Below, in pieces: positions 35,539 to 45,795 of a stretch of DNA of 64,000 bases. Source of the DNA: Clostridium cibarium (GTDB taxonomy: Bacteria > Bacillota > Clostridia > Clostridiales > Clostridiaceae). The position numbers and the translations under genes were made by a program. The first letter of the stretch is position 1. Each line of letters opens with the position of its first letter. The DNA lies in assembly GCF_014836335.1 (NCBI RefSeq), contig NZ_JACSRA010000007.1:88105-152104 (forward strand), in the 5' to 3' direction. The notes beneath the pieces were generated by a model. It saw nothing but the letters and a program-made list of their open reading frames with translations. It did not search any database and had not been told where the DNA came from.

Positions 35539-38253
35539 ATGAGTTATATGCGTCCAAATCCAGATGAATTATTGAAACAAATTAATAGTTCTGAAAGAGC
35601 CAGTAGAAGAGGAAGATTAAAGATTTTCTTTGGTTATGCAGCTGGAGTAGGAAAAACTTATGCGATGTTGGACGCAGCTCATGCGGCTCAAAGAGCAGGA
35701 ATAGATGTAGTAGTTGGCTATATAGAACCACATGCAAGAAAAGATACACAAGCTTTGCTTGAGGGGTTGAAATTTATTCCTCCTCTAATAATTCCTTATA
35801 AAGGCATAAATTTAAATGAATTTAACTTAGATGCAGCTTTAGAAAGAAAGCCAAAAGTAATCTTGGTTGATGAACTTGCTCATACAAATCCACAGGGATT
35901 AAGGCATACAAAGAGATATAGTGATATAGAAGAACTTCTTGATGCTGGAATTGATGTGTATACTACAGTTAATGTACAGCATATAGAAAGCTTAAATGAT
36001 ATTGTAGCTTCAATCACACATATAGTAGTTAGAGAACGTATTCCAGATAGAATTTTTGATGAAGCTGACCAAGTAGAATTAATAGATGTAGAGCCTGAAG
36101 ATTTGATAGAAAGATTAAATGAAGGCAAGATATATAAAGAAAAGCAAAGTAAAAAAGCACTAAGTAATTTTTTCGCAAAGGAAAATTTAGTAGCTTTACG
36201 TGAAATTGCATTAAGAAAGACAGCTGATAGGGTTAACAAAGAGGTAATTACAAATAAAAATGAAGGTAATAGTAGCTATCACACAAATGAACATATTTTA
36301 GTGTGCCTTAGTTCATCTCCGTCCAATCCAAAGGTTATAAGAACAGCAGCTAGAATGGCAGATGCATTTCATGGGAAGTTTACAGCTTTATTTGTACAAA
36401 CTACTCATTCAAAAGACCTGGAAGATAAAAATATTAGTGCGATTAGGGCAAATTTAAAACTTGCAGAAGAATTGGGAGCAGAGATTACTACAACTTATGG
36501 AGATGATGTGCCATATCAAATTGCTGAATATGCTAAGGTAAGTGGAATATCAAAGGTAATATTAGGTAGAACTAATACAAGAAAGATTTTTAGGACTAAA
36601 TTAGGTTTTGTTGATAAACTTGTGAGTTTAGCTCCTGATATAGATATTTACGTTATTCCAGACAAGGATACGCATAAGTATTCATTTAGAAAAAGGCATT
36701 TAACCAACTTAAAATTTTCATGTGTAGATTTTTTCAAGATGATTGGAATAATGGGGTTATCAAATATTACAAGTTTATATGTAGATAGTGTAGGTTTTAG
36801 TGAAGCTAATATAATAACTATTTTTATATTAGGAGTTTTACTTACTTCAAGTAAGACAAATGGAAAAGTGTATGGAGTAATATCATCTATTATAGGGGTT
36901 TTATCATTTGATTTTTTCTTTATAGAACCTAAGCTTACATTTACTGCTTACGATTCACAGTATCTTATTACATTTTTAATAATGCTTATTGCATCAATAA
37001 TAACAAGTACTCTTACAAGTAAGGTGAAGGAACAAGCAGATACGTCAGCTATTATAGCTTATCGAACAAATATACTACTGGATGCCAGCAGGGAACTTCA
37101 GAAGGCTAATAGTTTAGAAGAAATTGCAATGAAGTCTCAGATTCAAATATATAAATTACTTAATAAGCCAATTATTTTTTATGTGGTGAAAGATGAGAAG
37201 ATAGTTAAAACATATACTTATAGAGATGAAAATAATTCTAAGCTTGAAGATGAGTATCTAGAAGCAGATGAGAGGGCAGTTGCAACTTGGGTAATAAGAA
37301 ATAGGAAAAAAGCAGGTGCAGGGACAGAGACTCTTCCGGGTTCAAAATCTTTGTATATACCTTTAATTGGACAAGACAAGGTGTTAGCAGTTGTAGGAAT
37401 TGTTATGAAAAATAATAAGGATATAGATAGTGGCGAAAAATCCTTATATAGGGCAATGCTTAATCAAATATCCTTTGCTTTGGAGAAATATAATCTTAAT
37501 GAAGTGCAAAAATTAACATTAATGCAAGCAGAAAAAGAGAGGTTTAGAGCAAATTTATTAAGAGCTGTTTCTCATGATTTAAGAACACCTCTTACAAGTA
37601 TATCTGGATCAGCTAATTTATTATTGACAAATACCATTGATGAAGAATCAAGGAAACAACTAACTTTAGATATATATGATGATTCTCTTTGGCTTATTAA
37701 TTTGGTTGAAAATTTATTATCGGTTTCTAGAATTGATAAAGATGGAGTTAATTTACGCACAGAACCTCAATTAGTTAGAGAAATTATAACTGAAGCATTG
37801 AATCATATAAATAGAAAAGCTAGTGAGCATATTATAAAGGTGAATTTAAAAGACGAGTTATTAATGGTTGATGTGGATGTGAGGTTGATAATCCAAGTTA
37901 TAATAAATATTGTGGATAATGCTATAAAGTATACAGAAGAAGGATCAGAGATAAATATAAATGTTTGTGTTAATGGTAAAAAGGTAATTATTGAAATTGC
38001 AGATAATGGACAAGGAATTAGTAAACACAATAAAGAATGTATATTTGATATGTTCTTTACGGTTAATGGAAATAAAGGGGATAGCAGAAGAGGTCTTGGT
38101 CTTGGTCTTGCTTTGTGCAAATCAATTATAGTTGCCCACGGAGGGAAAATATATGTTAGAGATAATAACCCTCAAGGAACAATATTCGGGTTTACATTAT
38201 CATTAGTGGAGGTTAGAGGCAATGAAAACATCGATTTTAGTAGTAGAGGATGA
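35539..38253 (+). CDS. kdpD: Sensor histidine kinase KdpD
   Basis: A 904-residue K+/turgor sensor. Domains in order: N-terminal KdpD ATP-binding domain with Walker A GYAAGVGKT (~20-225); universal-stress-protein-like domain (~245-370); four membrane helices (~395-490); GAF-like domain (~510-650); HisKA with H679 in VSHDLRTPLTS; HATPase_c ending in GLGLGLALCK. The ATG at 35539 follows GTGAGGTG. Its 3' end overlaps kdpE by 32 bases. KdpD binds c-di-AMP in some Firmicutes through the USP domain; that is family knowledge. Confidence 0.96.
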   Translation: MSYMRPNPDELLKQINSSERASRRGRLKIFFGYAAGVGKTYAMLDAAHAAQRAGIDVVVGYIEPHARKDTQALLEGLKFIPPLIIPYKGINLNEFNLDAALERKPKVILVDELAHTNPQGLRHTKRYSDIEELLDAGIDVYTTVNVQHIESLNDIVASITHIVVRERIPDRIFDEADQVELIDVEPEDLIERLNEGKIYKEKQSKKALSNFFAKENLVALREIALRKTADRVNKEVITNKNEGNSSYHTNEHILVCLSSSPSNPKVIRTAARMADAFHGKFTALFVQTTHSKDLEDKNISAIRANLKLAEELGAEITTTYGDDVPYQIAEYAKVSGISKVILGRTNTRKIFRTKLGFVDKLVSLAPDIDIYVIPDKDTHKYSFRKRHLTNLKFSCVDFFKMIGIMGLSNITSLYVDSVGFSEANIITIFILGVLLTSSKTNGKVYGVISSIIGVLSFDFFFIEPKLTFTAYDSQYLITFLIMLIASIITSTLTSKVKEQADTSAIIAYRTNILLDASRELQKANSLEEIAMKSQIQIYKLLNKPIIFYVVKDEKIVKTYTYRDENNSKLEDEYLEADERAVATWVIRNRKKAGAGTETLPGSKSLYIPLIGQDKVLAVVGIVMKNNKDIDSGEKSLYRAMLNQISFALEKYNLNEVQKLTLMQAEKERFRANLLRAVSHDLRTPLTSISGSANLLLTNTIDEESRKQLTLDIYDDSLWLINLVENLLSVSRIDKDGVNLRTEPQLVREIITEALNHINRKASEHIIKVNLKDELLMVDVDVRLIIQVIINIVDNAIKYTEEGSEININVCVNGKKVIIEIADNGQGISKHNKECIFDMFFTVNGNKGDSRRGLGLGLALCKSIIVAHGGKIYVRDNNPQGTIFGFTLSLVEVRGNENIDFSSRG

Positions 38254-38929
38254 TAAGGCAATAAAAAACTTTATATCAACAGCGTTAGATGCAAACTCTT
38301 ATAATTGTTTAACTGCAGAGAATGGAAAGCAGGCAATATTAACAACAACCTCTAAAAGACCAGATATTATTATATTGGATTTAGGTCTTCCAGATATAGA
38401 TGGAGTGGAGATAGTAAAGAAGGTAAGAAGTTGGTCAATTTGTCCTATTATAGTGGTTAGTGCTAGAAGTGAAGATAAAGATAAAATTGAAGCTTTAGAT
38501 GCAGGTGCTGATGACTATTTAACTAAACCTTTTAGTGTTGATGAACTTTTAGCTAGAATAAGAGTAGCAATTAGAAAAATGAATTATGATAGTAAATCAA
38601 ATAAGGAAACTAATATTTTTGTGAATGGGGATTTAAAGATAGACTATAGTGCTGGGTGTGTATTTCTTAATGATGAAGAAGTGCATTTAACTCCAATAGA
38701 ATATAGACTTTTATCTGTACTTGCTAAAAATGTTGGAAAGGTCCTTACTCACTCTTACATATTAAAGGAAACCTGGGGACAGAGCTATGAAAATGAAGTG
38801 TCTTCTTTAAGAGTATTTATGGCGACCTTGAGGAAAAAGATTGAGAAGGATACAAATGATCCTGTTTATATTCAAACTCACATAGGAGTGGGATATAGAA
38901 TGATAAGGGTTCAAGAAGATAGGGAGTAG
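38222..38929 (+). CDS. kdpE: Response regulator KdpE
   Basis: A 235-residue OmpR-type regulator. The receiver domain has the phosphoacceptor D53 (IIILDLGLP) and the K in YLTKPFS; the winged helix covers about 135-230. It activates kdpFABC in low potassium. It overlaps kdpD. Confidence 0.96.
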   Translation: MKTSILVVEDDKAIKNFISTALDANSYNCLTAENGKQAILTTTSKRPDIIILDLGLPDIDGVEIVKKVRSWSICPIIVVSARSEDKDKIEALDAGADDYLTKPFSVDELLARIRVAIRKMNYDSKSNKETNIFVNGDLKIDYSAGCVFLNDEEVHLTPIEYRLLSVLAKNVGKVLTHSYILKETWGQSYENEVSSLRVFMATLRKKIEKDTNDPVYIQTHIGVGYRMIRVQEDRE

Positions 38930-38952
38930 TTTAAGTTAAACTATTCCTTTTT
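38925..38952 (+). terminator. Intrinsic terminator after kdpE
   Basis: A 9-bp stem (38925-38933 with 38937-38945, one G-U pair) and a 3-base loop, followed by CCTTTTTT. It overlaps the kdpE stop codon. Confidence 0.6.
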
Positions 38953-39025
38953 TATATGCTAAAATAATTCTGGTTTTAATGGATTTTTTATTGAGGATTT
39001 TCTTAAGTCCGCATTTTGCCAGCAT

Positions 39026-39081
39026 ATTCTTAAGAATATAAGAATATTACCATATTTATGGAGAAGAATATAAGAATATTA
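39026..39081. repeat. 18-bp direct repeat with an embedded palindrome, kdpE-asnS gap
   Basis: AAGAATATAAGAATATTA occurs at 39032-39049 and 39064-39081 (32 bp apart). TATTCTTAAGAATA (39026-39039) is a perfect palindrome that overlaps the first copy. The gap (38930-39262) lies between two convergent genes, so promoter control is not expected. The rest of it shows only the two terminators. Confidence 0.5.
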
Positions 39082-39213
39082 TGCATTTTTATAATTAGGT
39101 GTTATTATGAGGTTGTTTTTTTATATCTAGCGCGAAATTTCAGATGAATTATAGCATAGAAAGATTTTGTATAGAATCAATTTTAATCAAGTTTTTAGGA
39201 ATTTATCATAAAC

Positions 39214-39249
39214 CAAAAAAGGTTGGAGTTTATAATTCTCTCCAACCTT
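39214..39249 (-). terminator. Intrinsic terminator after asnS
   Basis: On the minus strand a 10-bp stem (39240-39249 with 39219-39228) followed by a T tract. Confidence 0.85.
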
Positions 39250-39262
39250 AAAATATATTTTT

Positions 39263-40657
39263 CTAGAAATCAGATTGTCCTGTAGTTCTAGGGAATGGTA
39301 TTACGTCTCTAATATTACCCATACCAGTAACATACATAATCAATCTTTCAAATCCTAAACCAAAACCAGCGTGCTTAGTTTCTCCATATTTTCTAAGTTC
39401 TAAGTACCACCAGTAATCTTCTTCTTTAAGACCTAATTCAGCCATTCTTGATTTTAATACATCAAGTCTTTCTTCTCTTTGGCTACCACCGATGATTTCT
39501 CCGATACCAGGAACTAGACAGTCACAAGCTGCAACGGTTTTGTTATCATCATTCATTCTCATATAGAATGCTTTAATTTCTTTTGGATAATCAGTAACGA
39601 ATACTGGTTTCTTAAAGTATTCTTCAGTTAAGTATCTTTCATGTTCTGTTTGAAGATCGATACCCCATTCTACTGGATAGTCAAATTCCTTCTTGCAGTT
39701 CTTTAAGATTTCAACAGCTTCAGTATAAGTAACCTTACCAAAGTCTGAGTTTATAACGTGATTTAGTCTATCTAATAATCCTTTATCAACGAATTGATTA
39801 AAGAAAGCCATTTCTTCAGGACACTCATCTATAACATATTTTATAACATATTTAAGCATGTCTTCAGCAAGTTCCATGTCGTCAGCTAAATCGGCAAAAG
39901 CTATTTCAGGTTCAATCATCCAAAATTCAGCTGCATGCCTTGTTGTATTTGAGTTTTCAGCTCTAAATGTAGGACCAAATGTATAGATATTTCTAAAAGC
40001 TAAAGCGAAGGTTTCAGCATTTAATTGACCTGATACAGTAAGGTTAGTTTCTTTACCAAAGAAATCTTCGCTATAATCAATAGCACCTTCTTCAGTTTTT
40101 GGAACATTATTAAGGTCAAGCGTAGTTACTCTAAACATTTCTCCAGCACCTTCGCAGTCACTTCCGGTTAAAATTGGAGTGTGAGTGTATACAAACCCTT
40201 GATCTTGGAAGAACTTGTGGATTGCATAAGCTGCCACTGAACGAACTCTAAATACTGCTGAGAAAGCATTACTTCTCGGTCTTAAATGTGCTATTGTTCT
40301 TAAGTATTCAAAAGTGTGTCTTTTCTTTTGTAATGGATAGTCAGAGTGAGACATTCCTTCTATTATAACTTCTTTAGCTTGAATTTCGAAGGGTTGTTTA
40401 GCATCTGGCGTTTCAACTAAAGTCCCTACTACAGTAATAGATGAGCTTATTGGAAGTTTTGACACATCTTTAAAGTTATCTATCTTATTATCAAATACAA
40501 TTTGAATATTTTTAAAGAATGATCCATCATTTACTTCGATAAAACCAAAGGCATTTGAAGCTCTTAGTGTTCTAATCCAACCAGAGATTCTTACATCTTT
40601 TGATGCATATTCCTTTGTATTTCTGTAAATTGATTTTACTAATACAGATTTATTCAT
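39263..40657 (-). CDS. asnS: Asparaginyl-tRNA synthetase
   Basis: A class IIb synthetase, 464 residues. The N-terminal OB-fold anticodon-binding domain ([21 protein letters not shown]) is followed by the catalytic core with motif 2 ([16 protein letters not shown]) and motif 3 ([12 protein letters not shown]). The sequence fits AsnRS rather than AspRS. GGAGGA precedes the ATG on the minus strand. Confidence 0.96.
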   Translation of the reverse strand: MNKSVLVKSIYRNTKEYASKDVRISGWIRTLRASNAFGFIEVNDGSFFKNIQIVFDNKIDNFKDVSKLPISSSITVVGTLVETPDAKQPFEIQAKEVIIEGMSHSDYPLQKKRHTFEYLRTIAHLRPRSNAFSAVFRVRSVAAYAIHKFFQDQGFVYTHTPILTGSDCEGAGEMFRVTTLDLNNVPKTEEGAIDYSEDFFGKETNLTVSGQLNAETFALAFRNIYTFGPTFRAENSNTTRHAAEFWMIEPEIAFADLADDMELAEDMLKYVIKYVIDECPEEMAFFNQFVDKGLLDRLNHVINSDFGKVTYTEAVEILKNCKKEFDYPVEWGIDLQTEHERYLTEEYFKKPVFVTDYPKEIKAFYMRMNDDNKTVAACDCLVPGIGEIIGGSQREERLDVLKSRMAELGLKEEDYWWYLELRKYGETKHAGFGLGFERLIMYVTGMGNIRDVIPFPRTTGQSDF

Positions 40658-40772
40658 AATTTTCCTCCTAAAAGTAATAAGGTATTACATTAATTTTGAT
40701 TTTACAATACTTTACTAACAAATGCAACATATCAAACATACACTATATAGATCACGAATTTTGGAGGATTCT

Positions 40773-41162
40773 ATGTTTCAAGAAAGGATACTTAACAATA
40801 AACTAAAGGAGCTTTGTGATTTAAAATCAAAGCTGGCATCTAGGAGTGAAGAAAATAAAGAAGAAGTAGTGGAGGAAATAAAGAAAAACGTTGATGATTT
40901 GGAATTTATCTTAAGATATTTTCATTATATTGGAGGAGAGGAAGAAACTAAAAGTAGAGAATTAAAAAAGTTTACCTTGGAGGACTTAGACCAATATAAT
41001 GGGGAGAATGGAATGCCTGCTTATGTAGTAGAAAATGAAACTGTTTATGATATTACAGATTTAATTAAAGATGAGGATAGAGAGAAGTGTTCTTGTCAAT
41101 GCCACAATAAGACACAGGACATTACTAAACAGGCAAAGGTAGTTGGAATGTTAATAGAATAA
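40773..41162 (+). CDS. Small cytochrome-b5-like domain protein
   Basis: A 129-residue protein. The first ~55 residues form a charged coiled coil. The second half has the start of a cytochrome b5/MAPR-like heme-binding fold (KKFTLEDLDQYNGENGMPAYVVENETVYDIT). A CSCQCH cluster follows near the end, which could bind metal. The usual heme-ligating histidines are not obvious, so heme binding is uncertain. The ATG at 40773 follows GGAGG. No signal peptide. Confidence 0.65.
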   Translation: MFQERILNNKLKELCDLKSKLASRSEENKEEVVEEIKKNVDDLEFILRYFHYIGGEEETKSRELKKFTLEDLDQYNGENGMPAYVVENETVYDITDLIKDEDREKCSCQCHNKTQDITKQAKVVGMLIE

Positions 41163-41199
41163 AAAATGTACGGTGTATATAGCACCGTACATTTTTTTA
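41161..41199. terminator. Bidirectional terminator, b5-like gene and phosphoesterase
   Basis: A perfect 15-bp inverted repeat (41161-41175 with 41183-41197), 7-base loop, with A6 and T7 flanks. It serves the two converging genes. Confidence 0.92.
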
Positions 41200-41895
41200 T
41201 TCCATACCTTCCTCAAAGCTGCGTATTAAGTTGTTAGGGAAGTTTAAGATTTGCATTTCCTTAACTAACCCCTTAAGTTCATAAGATACACGTCTTATTG
41301 AAGCTTTTGAATTTCCATTCTTATCAACATCTAAAATGCAGTAGGTAGATTCAGGAGTGCCTATTTTAGGTTTTCCTACACTACCGTCATTTATAAATAG
41401 TTTATTACCAAATTGCTTAACGGATGGAACATGGGTATGAGCACAAATTAAAATATCCTCCTCTAGTAATTCCATAACTTTAGATGTATTTTCATCATCT
41501 TCTAAAAGATATTCATTAAGAGCATTTGGGCTACCATGAACAAGTTTTATTTTCTTTCCGTTGAAATCTAAAGTCATAGATGTTGGAAGATTGTCTAAGT
41601 AGTATTTATTAGCGGCTCTTACCTCGTTAACAGCCCATGGAAGAGAAAAAGAATTAATTGTTGTTTCTCTTATATAAGTATAGCTTCCATCTACTACTGA
41701 AGCATCATAATTTCCTTTAATACAAGGGATATTCTTTCTCTTTATCATAGATACTACTTCGTTTGGATGTGGACCATATCCAACTAAGTCTCCTAAACAA
41801 ACTGTAAGGTCAACCTTTTGGTCTTCTATATCCTCCAATACCTTCATTAGTGCATAAAGATTACCATGTATATCTGATATAATTGCTAACTTCAT
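41197..41895 (-). CDS. Calcineurin-like metallophosphoesterase
   Basis: A 232-residue phosphoesterase with all five metal motifs: DIHGN, GDLVGYGPHP, GNYD, VHGSP and AHTHVP. YfcE/MJ0936-like proteins of this kind cleave phosphodiesters; the natural substrate is unknown. GGAGG lies before the ATG on the minus strand. It lies 78 bases after punA and might be on the same transcript. Confidence 0.88.
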   Translation of the reverse strand: MKLAIISDIHGNLYALMKVLEDIEDQKVDLTVCLGDLVGYGPHPNEVVSMIKRKNIPCIKGNYDASVVDGSYTYIRETTINSFSLPWAVNEVRAANKYYLDNLPTSMTLDFNGKKIKLVHGSPNALNEYLLEDDENTSKVMELLEEDILICAHTHVPSVKQFGNKLFINDGSVGKPKIGTPESTYCILDVDKNGNSKASIRRVSYELKGLVKEMQILNFPNNLIRSFEEGME

Positions 41896-41973
41896 TAAAA
41901 ATCCTCCTATACACTCATATTAAATTTATTATAACATAGTAGGTACAAATAATTACTCTATTGTAAATAATAC

Positions 41974-42792
41974 TTAAAGAGCTTTGATAAGAGAACGCAT
42001 AAGATTCATGAATTTGTCTTTAACCATGTTAGAGGTGCTTATAACTTCCTCATGATTTAATGGTTGTTCTAATATTCCAGCAGCCATGTTCGTTAAGCAA
42101 GAAATACCTATTACTTTCATTTTACAGTGATTTGCAACTATAACTTCAGGAACTGTAGACATTCCTACAGCATCTCCGCCCAAAATACGAACCATTCTTA
42201 TTTCGGCTGGAGTTTCATAAGTTGGACCAGTCATTAAAGTATAAACCCCTTGTTCTATTTCGATATTTAGGTTTTTTGCCACGTTCTTAGTTAATGCAAT
42301 TAATTCTGAGTCATATGCGGTTGACATATCAGGGAATCTTGGCCCGAACTTATCAAGATTTCTTCCAATAAGAGGACTATCACCAGAAAGATTTATATGG
42401 TCATTTATTATCATTAAATCACCTGGTTTGAAATTTGTGTTAACTGCACCAGCAGCATTTGTTACTATGATTGTTTCAACACCTAAAAGTTTCATAACTC
42501 TTACTGGAAATGTTACTTCTTGCATCTTGTAACCTTCATAGTAGTGAAATCTTCCTTGCATAGCAACGACAGTTTTACCTTGTAATGTTCCTAGTACAAG
42601 TCTACCTTCGTGCCCTTCTACTGTTGATACTGGAAAGTTTGGTATTTCCTCATAAGGGAAAAACTCAGGATTTTCAATAAGATCTGCAAGTGAGCCAAGT
42701 CCTGATCCTAGTATTAAGCCTATTTTTGGTGAATACTTGCTTTTGCTAAGTATATATTCTGAGGATGCTTCAATGTTTTTTAATAAGTCCAT
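41974..42792 (-). CDS. punA: Purine nucleoside phosphorylase I (trimeric type)
   Basis: Phosphorolyses guanosine and inosine-type nucleosides for purine salvage. Motifs: phosphate-binding GSGLGSL, HEGRLVLG, GRFHYYEGY and the base-binding NAAGAVN. The 272-residue length is normal for the trimeric class. The start at 42792 follows AGGAG by 8 bases; the ORF extends three codons further without a ribosome site. It lies 16 bases after the murC stop codon. Confidence 0.94.
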   Translation of the reverse strand: MDLLKNIEASSEYILSKSKYSPKIGLILGSGLGSLADLIENPEFFPYEEIPNFPVSTVEGHEGRLVLGTLQGKTVVAMQGRFHYYEGYKMQEVTFPVRVMKLLGVETIIVTNAAGAVNTNFKPGDLMIINDHINLSGDSPLIGRNLDKFGPRFPDMSTAYDSELIALTKNVAKNLNIEIEQGVYTLMTGPTYETPAEIRMVRILGGDAVGMSTVPEVIVANHCKMKVIGISCLTNMAAGILEQPLNHEEVISTSNMVKDKFMNLMRSLIKAL

Positions 42793-42808
42793 GTAAATCA
42801 CTCCTAAA

Positions 42809-44185
42809 TTATTTAGTTAAGTATTTTTCTCCTACGATAACTACATCTCCAGCTCCAACGGTCAATATTAAATCACCAGCTGTAGCTACTTTTTCTAAGT
42901 ATGCAGTTCCTTCATCGTGGGAATGAACATTTGTACATTTTAAACCCGTCTTTCTAATAGCATCCCCTAATTCGTCAGAAGATACTAAGCCAGTGTTTTT
43001 TTCTCTAGCCGCATATATATCCATTAATATAAGTTCATCAGCATCACTAAAGGCAGTTGTAAATTCATCAAATAAAGTCTTAGTTCTTGTATAGGTATGT
43101 GGTTGGAATACACAATAGACTTTATTATGTTTTATTTTTTTAGCTGTGCTTAATGTAGCTTTTATTTCAGTAGGATGATGAGCATAATCATCAATTACAG
43201 TAACTCCATTTTTTTCACCCTTATACTCAAATCTTTTATGTGCTCCCTTGCATTTTTTTAGACCAGTGATGATATCATCATAAGGAATGTTAAAAATAAG
43301 ACTAACAGCAATTGTAGAAAGTGCATTTAAAATATTGTGTTTTCCTGGATTGTTTAATATGACTTCAAATAAATCCTTGCCGTTTTCACATAAAGTGAAT
43401 GTAGCACAACCTTTATTATCAAAAGATATATTTTTCGCAACTAAATTTTCGTCATCAAATCCATAAGTCACAGTGTTACAATTTGCTTTTGAGAGTATAT
43501 TTTTAACTCTTTCATCACCACCATAACCAATGAGATAACCATTTTCAGGAATTAGGTGAGAAAACTTTTCGAAGGTTTCAGTAATATGATCTATGTCTCT
43601 ATAATAATCTAGATGATCAGCATCAATATTCAATATTATTCCTACGTATGGAGGGAACTTTAAAAATGATTCTTTATATTCGCAAGCTTCTGTGATGAAG
43701 TACTCACTTTCACCAATTCTGTAATTTCCTCCAATTAGATCTAATTCTCCACCAACTAAAATAGTTGGATCTAAGTTTGCTTCTAAAGTAACATGAGAAA
43801 TCATTGATGTACAAGTTGTTTTACCATGAGTACCAGAAATGGCTACATTATACTTATGACCTTTCATTATTAAACCTAGAAACTCGGCTCTATCCATAAG
43901 CTTAATATTTTGCTTTTTAGCTTCTGCAAGTTCCGGGTTTGAATCTGGAATTGCAGCAGTATATACAACTAGATCTACATTAACAAGATTGTTCTTGTCG
44001 TGCCCTATGTATATTTCAGCACCCTTGTCTCTAAGCTTATCTAGTATTTCGGATTCTTTAAAATCTGAACCTGAAACTCTATAACCCTTGTTAAGAAGAA
44101 CAGCAGCTAATCCGCTCATGCTTATTCCACCAATTCCGATGAAATGTATTTTCATATGTTTATCATTAATAAAATCAAATGACAA
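42809..44185 (-). CDS. murC: UDP-N-acetylmuramate-L-alanine ligase
   Basis: Adds L-alanine to UDP-MurNAc in peptidoglycan synthesis. Motifs: [25 protein letters not shown] (ATP loop) and YAHHPTEI. The 458-residue length is normal. The start codon is TTG at 44185, about 8 bases after AGGGGTTGA. It is the first gene of a minus-strand run with punA. Confidence 0.95.
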   Translation of the reverse strand: MSFDFINDKHMKIHFIGIGGISMSGLAAVLLNKGYRVSGSDFKESEILDKLRDKGAEIYIGHDKNNLVNVDLVVYTAAIPDSNPELAEAKKQNIKLMDRAEFLGLIMKGHKYNVAISGTHGKTTCTSMISHVTLEANLDPTILVGGELDLIGGNYRIGESEYFITEACEYKESFLKFPPYVGIILNIDADHLDYYRDIDHITETFEKFSHLIPENGYLIGYGGDERVKNILSKANCNTVTYGFDDENLVAKNISFDNKGCATFTLCENGKDLFEVILNNPGKHNILNALSTIAVSLIFNIPYDDIITGLKKCKGAHKRFEYKGEKNGVTVIDDYAHHPTEIKATLSTAKKIKHNKVYCVFQPHTYTRTKTLFDEFTTAFSDADELILMDIYAAREKNTGLVSSDELGDAIRKTGLKCTNVHSHDEGTAYLEKVATAGDLILTVGAGDVVIVGEKYLTK

Positions 44186-44391
44186 AATATCAACCCCTTT
44201 TAAGTTAGTACAGTTATAATTATATACAAAAAATTAAAATTGAACACATTTTGTGAGAAAATAATAAAGAGCAGTAAAAATAGTAAATAAAAGCTATTGA
44301 TAATGTAGACAATATAGAATAAAATATGAATATTAGTTAGAGTTTTTGAATGTAAAGTTCGTGTAATAAATATGCAATGTAGGTGAATTAT

Positions 44392-45207
44392 ATGGAAAAG
44401 TTAAGTAGAAATAGTAGAGTTGTGGCCATAACTAAATTATTAATAGAAAGCCCAAATAAAATAATAGGATTAAATAACTTTTCAGAGTTATTAAATGCAG
44501 CTAAGTCAACTATAAGTGAAGATATCGTTATAGTTAGAGAGATATTGCAAAAATTGGAGATGGGACGAGTTGAAACAATTTCAGGAGCAGCAGGTGGTAT
44601 AAAATTTATCCCAACAATAGGATATGAAAAAGGGCAAGAATTTGCTTTAGAATTGTGTGAATTATTAAAAGATGATGGAAGAGTAATAGCTGGGAATTTC
44701 ATCTATATGACTGACCTTATGTATAACCCTGAAATTATAGGGAAAGCAGGTGTGATTTTATCATCATATTTTAAAAATGTAGATGTAGATTATGTTATAA
44801 CTGTGGAGACAAAAGGGATACCTTTAGCTTATGAGGTTGCTAGAAATTTAGGGGTACAATTAGTTATTGCAAGAAGAGATACTCAAGTAACTGAAGGACC
44901 TACGGTTACAATTAATTATGTGTCTGGAACGAGCGGAAGGCTACAACAGATGTCATTATCAAAAAAATCAATGAAGGCATTTAGTAAAAGTATATTTATC
45001 GATGACTTTATGAAGGGTGGAGGAACTGCTCAAGGAATAAAAGATTTACTTAAAGAGTTTGATAGTGAGTTAGTTGGAATAGGAGTGTTACTTGATAATA
45101 AAGAAGTGGAAAAGAAATTGGTAGATAAATATGTATCTATTGTAGAGTTCAAATCCGTTGAAAAATCAGCGATTATTGATATAAAACCCTCTAAAATGTT
45201 TCTTTAA
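44392..45207 (+). CDS. purR: Pur operon repressor PurR
   Basis: A 271-residue repressor with an N-terminal winged helix (about 1-75) and a phosphoribosyltransferase-like domain (about 90-271) whose PRPP motif is SIFIDDFMKGGGTAQG. It senses PRPP in place of catalysing. The ATG at 44392 follows TAGGTGA. It opens the conserved purR-spoVG-glmU-prs block. A TTCGTGTAATAAA-like stretch at ~44357 could be half of a PurBox, but no pair was found. Confidence 0.95.
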   Translation: MEKLSRNSRVVAITKLLIESPNKIIGLNNFSELLNAAKSTISEDIVIVREILQKLEMGRVETISGAAGGIKFIPTIGYEKGQEFALELCELLKDDGRVIAGNFIYMTDLMYNPEIIGKAGVILSSYFKNVDVDYVITVETKGIPLAYEVARNLGVQLVIARRDTQVTEGPTVTINYVSGTSGRLQQMSLSKKSMKAFSKSIFIDDFMKGGGTAQGIKDLLKEFDSELVGIGVLLDNKEVEKKLVDKYVSIVEFKSVEKSAIIDIKPSKMFL

Positions 45208-45272
45208 TTAAATAAAGTTATATAGTTCATTTTCATAAAAAAACAAATTTTCAAAAAAATTTCTAGTTTAAA

Positions 45273-45301
45273 AGAGGATTTTGGTTATATATGGAGAATT
45301 A
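45273..45301 (+). promoter_or_regulatory. Sigma-H-like promoter of spoVG
   Basis: AGAGGATTT (45273-45281), an 11-base spacer and GGAGAATTA (45293-45301) match the B. subtilis sigma-H consensus (RnAGGAwWW, N11-12, RnnGAATww). The B. subtilis spoVG gene also depends on sigma-H. Confidence 0.6.
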
Positions 45302-45338
45302 TATACTTTATCAAGCAACTTTGGGGAGGTGTAGTGAA

Positions 45339-45626
45339 TTGCAAATTACAGACGTTAGAATCAGAAAGATAGCTACAGACGGAAAGATGAAGGCTATAGT
45401 TTCCGTTACATTTGATAATGAATTTGTAGTACACGATATTAAGATTATCGAAGGTCAAAATGGATTATTTATTGCAATGCCTAGCAGAAAGACACCAGAT
45501 GGAGAGTTTAAGGATATAGCACATCCTATAAACACTGACACTAGAGAAAGAATCCAAACTTCAATTTTAGATGCTTTTGAAAAAGCTAAAAATGAAGAAG
45601 TTAATGAAGAAGCTATCGAAGAATAG
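45339..45626 (+). CDS. spoVG: Septation and sporulation regulator SpoVG
   Basis: A 95-residue nucleic-acid-binding regulator of septation, capsule and sporulation. The near-invariant [19 protein letters not shown] start, the [12 protein letters not shown] strand and the [19 protein letters not shown] loop are all present. The start is TTG at 45339, 7 bases after GGGGAGGTG. Translation from the longer in-frame ORF at 45291 has no ribosome site. Confidence 0.95.
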   Translation: MQITDVRIRKIATDGKMKAIVSVTFDNEFVVHDIKIIEGQNGLFIAMPSRKTPDGEFKDIAHPINTDTRERIQTSILDAFEKAKNEEVNEEAIEE

Positions 45627-45636
45627 AAAAGTTTAT

Positions 45637-45672
45637 AAAAATAAAAGGAAGATTTCTTCCTTTTATTTTTTT
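45637..45672 (+). terminator. Intrinsic terminator after spoVG
   Basis: A 15-bp stem (45637-45651 with 45656-45670), ATTT loop, with T-rich arms. Confidence 0.85.
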
Positions 45673-45795
45673 ATGAAAAAGTTTCCAAAGGTTGAAATAA
45701 AATTCTCTTTCAAATATAATAGAGTAGGTATGACCAATTTCATAAATATATAAATTGGATTAATGAAAAGTATTTTGCATAAATGAGGTGATGTT

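Noticed and set aside
44186..44391. PurR operator in the murC-purR gap
   Set aside because: Only a single weak half-site (TTCGTGTAATAAA) was seen; PurBoxes normally occur in inverted pairs.
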